A stretch of DNA of 64,000 nt from Streptomyces zhaozhouensis (GTDB taxonomy: Bacteria > Actinomycetota > Actinomycetes > Streptomycetales > Streptomycetaceae), in assembly GCF_900230195.1 (NCBI RefSeq), contig NZ_OCNE01000021.1:1-64000 (forward strand), written 5' to 3'. The translations under genes were made by a program, and so were the position numbers. This document shows, piece after piece, positions 60,230-64,000 of this stretch; positions within the stretch are counted from its first letter, which is position 1, and each line of letters opens with the position of its first letter. Under the pieces are notes generated by a model. It did no database searches, was not told the DNA's origin, and saw only the letters and a program-made list of their open reading frames with translations.

Positions 60230-61582
60230 TCAGCGTCGGGCGCCCAGCGCCTCGACGGCACGGCGCAGCGCGCGGGGCGGGTCGGGGACGAGCTGGTGGT
60301 TGCCGTGGCGGACGATGTGCCGGCCGCCCACCACGGTGTGCCGCACGTCGGCGCCCGTGGCGGCGAAGATCACCGCCTCGGCGGCGAGCCGGGGCGGCGG
60401 CCCCGCCGTCCGCACCGTGTCCAGGGAGACGGTGGTGAAGTCGGCGAGCGCACCGACCTCCAGCCGGCCCGCCTCCGGCCAGCCGAGCGCGGCATGGCCG
60501 TTCTCGGTGGCGGTGCGCAGCAGCTGGTCGGCGGTGAAGTGGCCCCTGGCCCGGGTGCGGACCCGCTCTCCCAGCTCGACGGCCCTGGCCTCCTCGAAGA
60601 GGTCGATGACCGCGTGGCTGTCGCTGCCCAGGCTCAACGGGCAGCCGGAGTCCCGCAGTCGCACGGCGGGGCCGATCCCGTCGGCGAGGTCGCGTTCTGT
60701 GGTGGGGCACAGGCAGGCGCCGGTGCCGGCCCCGCCGAGGAGGGCGAGATCGCCCGGCTCAAGATGGGTCGCGTGCACGGCGGTGGTGGCCCTGGTCAGC
60801 ACCCCGTGATCCGCGAGCAGCCGGGTGGGAGTGGCGCCGTGGGCGGCCAGACACTCCTCGTTCTCTCTCGGCTGCTCGGAGAGGTGGACATGGAGCGGCG
60901 CCCCACGGCGGCCCGCCCAGTCGGCCACCGTGGTCAGCGCCTCGGCCGGCACGGCCCGCACGGAGTGGATCGCGGCGCCGATCCGGGCGGTGTCGGTGGC
61001 GCGCAGGGCGTCGGCGCGCTCCGCCCAGGCGTCGGCTGTCCCGTCGGAGAAGCGGCGCTGGGGACGGTCGGGCGGCCGGCCGAAGCCGGAGGACAGATAG
61101 CAGGTGTCGAGGAGGGTGATGCGGATACCGGCCTCGCCGGCGGCGGCGACGAGTGCCTCGGCCATCGCGTTGGGGTCGTCGTAGGCCGTGCCGTCCGGCT
61201 GGTGGTGCACATAGTGGAACTCGCCGACGCAGGTGACGCCGGCCAGCGCCATCTCGGCGTAGACCGCGCGGGCCAGCGCGAAGTAGCCGTCCGGGTCGAG
61301 CAGGGAGGAGAGTTCGTACATGGCGTTGCGCCAGGTCCAGAAGGTGCCGCCGCCGACCTGGGCGGTGGAGCGCAGCGCCCGGTGGAAGGCGTGGCTGTGG
61401 GCGTTGGCCAGCCCGGGGACGGTGACGCCCCGCAGCGAGACGGCGCCGACGGGCGGCGCGTCGACGCCGGGGCGCACCTCGGTGATGGAGCCGTCGAGAG
61501 CGGTGGCGATCACCACGCCCGGCTCGACGGTCCCGTTGAGCCAGGCGTGTTCGGCCCAGTACGTCTGGGCGGTCAGCGACAT
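60230..61582 (-). CDS. hutF: formimidoylglutamate deiminase
   Basis: A 450-residue amidohydrolase converting N-formimino-glutamate to N-formylglutamate plus ammonia. Marks: GLANAHSHAFHRALRS (~62-77, zinc site), HVHLSEQPRENEEC (~235), GACLCPTTERDLADGIGPA (~285-303) and CPLSLGSDSHAVIDLFEEAR (~311). It is the branch of the histidine pathway that needs a deformylase next. Its start overlaps the end of the M20 gene by 10 bp, so these two are tightly linked. Typical length. Confidence 0.95.
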   Translation of the reverse strand: MSLTAQTYWAEHAWLNGTVEPGVVIATALDGSITEVRPGVDAPPVGAVSLRGVTVPGLANAHSHAFHRALRSTAQVGGGTFWTWRNAMYELSSLLDPDGYFALARAVYAEMALAGVTCVGEFHYVHHQPDGTAYDDPNAMAEALVAAAGEAGIRITLLDTCYLSSGFGRPPDRPQRRFSDGTADAWAERADALRATDTARIGAAIHSVRAVPAEALTTVADWAGRRGAPLHVHLSEQPRENEECLAAHGATPTRLLADHGVLTRATTAVHATHLEPGDLALLGGAGTGACLCPTTERDLADGIGPAVRLRDSGCPLSLGSDSHAVIDLFEEARAVELGERVRTRARGHFTADQLLRTATENGHAALGWPEAGRLEVGALADFTTVSLDTVRTAGPPPRLAAEAVIFAATGADVRHTVVGGRHIVRHGNHQLVPDPPRALRRAVEALGARR

Positions 61583-62816
61583 ACCAGCCCCTCCAGTACC
61601 TCGGCGAGTGCGGCGACCCCGGCCAGGCAGTCGCGCGGGTCGGCGTGTTCGGCGGGGGCGTGGGAGACCCCCGTGGGGTTGCGGACGTAGAGCATCGCCG
61701 TGGGCAGGACGGCGGAGAGCACCCCCGCGTCGTGGCCGGCGCCGGTGGGCAGCACGGGCGCGTCGTCCAGCAGGGCGGCCATGCGGTCGCGCAGGGCGGG
61801 GGTGAACCACTGTGCGGCCGTGTGGGATTCGCGGACCACGGAGAGTTCGACGCCGTCCCTGGCGGCACGCTCCCGGGCGCCGTCCTCGACGGCGGAGACC
61901 AGCCGGTCCAGGGTCTCCCCGTCCGGCGCCCTGGCGTCGAGCCAGCCGGTGACCCGGCCGGGGACGGCGTTGACGCCGCCCGGTTCGACGGTGACCTTGC
62001 CGAAGGTGGCGAGCGCCTCCGCGAGCCTGGCCCGCTTGCGGGCCGCGAGCACGGTGTGGGCGAAGGTCAGCATCGGGTCCTTGCGGTCCTTCAGCCGGGT
62101 GGTGCCGGCGTGGTTGGCCTCCCCGGTGAAGTCGAAGCGCCAGCGGCCGTGCGGCCAGATCAGCGAGCCGACACCCACCGGCCGCCCCAGGTCGGCGAGG
62201 GCGCGCCCCTGTTCGACATGGAGCTCGACGAAGACCCCGACGCGGCCCAGCCGTTCGGGATCGGGCCCGATCCCCTCCGGGTCGTGGCCGGCCCGCCGCA
62301 TGGCGTCGGCGAGGGTGACGCCCTCGGCGTCGGTCAGCGCCCTGGCGCGCTCCGGTTCCAACGCGCCCACCGCCAGCCGGGAGCCGACGCAGGCCACTCC
62401 GAAGCGGGCACCCTCCTCGTCGGAGAAGGCGACCACCCCCAGCGGGCGGCTTCCCGTGCGCCCCCTGGCCCGCAGCTCGTCCAGCGCGGCGAAGGCCGAG
62501 ACCACACCGAGCGGCCCGTCGAACGCGCCGCCGTCCGGTACCGAGTCCAGATGGGAACCGGTGACGACGGCGTCGCCCGCCGCCGGGTCGCCCAGCCAGG
62601 CCCACTGGTTGCCGTTGCGGTCCACCTCGTAGGTCAGCCCCCGGCCGAGGGCCTGCGCGCGGAACCACGCGCGCAGCTCCAGGTCGACCGGTGTCCAGGC
62701 GTGCCGGCGGTAGCCGCCGGTGCGCGGGTCGCGCCCCACCGGGGCCAACTGCTCCCACATGGCGGCGAACGGCGCGGCGCCGCCGCCCGGTTCGACCGCC
62801 GGCGCCACCGTCTCGC

Positions 62817-62820
<4 letters not shown>
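61573..62820 (-). CDS. M20-family amidohydrolase (allantoate amidohydrolase-like) in the hut cluster
   Basis: A 415-residue peptidase-family M20 enzyme of the allantoate/N-carbamoyl-amino-acid hydrolase subgroup. Metal ligands: His in VTGSHLDSVPDGGAFDGPL (~87-105), DEEGARFG (~135), VELHVEQGRALADLGRPVG (~195), and the last His in PTGVSHAPAEHADPRDCL (~385). The dimer motif NHAGTTRLKDRKDPML (~235) is present. It starts from a GTG overlapping hutU by 4 bp. Position between hutU and hutF suggests that it serves histidine degradation; possible job is removal of the formyl group from N-formylglutamate, since no hutG is here. Confidence 0.9.

Positions 62821-64000
<1,180 letters not shown>

Overview
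The window is a gene-dense, very GC-rich stretch of chromosome from a Streptomyces-type actinomycete. The evidence is GTG starts, 4-base GTGA and ATGA overlaps, strongly G/C-ending codons, a near-identical WhiB developmental protein, F420 biosynthesis genes, four LytR-CpsA-Psr (LCP) wall genes, a sigma-I-type partner-switching locus and a c-di-AMP riboswitch. As I recall it (not searched), the order ahcY-manA-SIS-manB-whiB-fbiA/fbiB-LCP cluster-purE/purK-sigI-hut follows the conserved core of Streptomyces chromosomes. I see no tRNA, rRNA, CRISPR array, insertion sequence or prophage. The accessory content is a few small cassettes.

Layout. 0.2-4.4 kb: SpoIIM-type and RDD membrane proteins (divergent), a hypothetical gene and S-adenosylhomocysteinase. 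4.6-9.2 kb: mannose-phosphate genes (manA, SIS protein, a 59-residue Trm112-like protein, manB) and a DUF3499 protein. 9.4-15.2 kb: a zincin-fold protein lacking one metal ligand, a DUF5719 protein and a 1,226-residue membrane glycosyltransferase. 15.3-18.9 kb: whiB, a cysteine-dioxygenase-like cupin, and fbiA-fbiB (coenzyme F420). 18.9-30.5 kb: a wall-building neighbourhood with four LCP proteins, a GT2 glycosyltransferase, a TIGR03089 protein, a peptidoglycan-recognition amidase, a DNA glycosylase and a thioesterase. 30.5-37.9 kb: cutA, a small secreted protein, an orphan leucine-rich-repeat protein, an RlmA/TlrB-like methyltransferase coupled to an ABC ATPase and a membrane protein, a Tat-exported PhoD phosphatase, a DUF6011 zinc protein and a GNAT acetyltransferase. 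38-43.5 kb: UDP-glucose dehydrogenase, acyl-CoA dehydrogenase, and a TetR/DrrA/DrrB efflux cassette with a strikingly regular operator array. 43.5-51.1 kb: a LysM-M23 endopeptidase behind a c-di-AMP riboswitch, dipeptidase-purE-purK, a chagasin-like lipoprotein, GtrA and an OmpR-type two-component pair. 51.2-53.6 kb: anti-sigma kinase, STAS antagonist and a SigB/F-type sigma factor. 53.8-58.2 kb: TetR/oxidoreductase, MOSC protein and an MFS exporter. 58.4-64 kb: a membrane protein and the histidine-utilisation cluster hutI-hutF-M20 amidohydrolase-hutU. hutU runs off the right edge.

How the genes fit together: much of the window serves the envelope (nucleotide-sugar supply, LCP ligases, amidase, endopeptidase, GT2 enzymes) and development or stress control (WhiB, sigma factor, c-di-AMP). 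The hut operon and the small efflux or resistance cassettes are self-contained. The most distinctive non-coding signals are three 13-bp operators spaced exactly 20 bp apart in the tetR-drrA gap, the c-di-AMP riboswitch, and short tandem repeats of 9-27 bp scattered through protein termini and gene gaps. Bases 1-200 hold nothing I can support.
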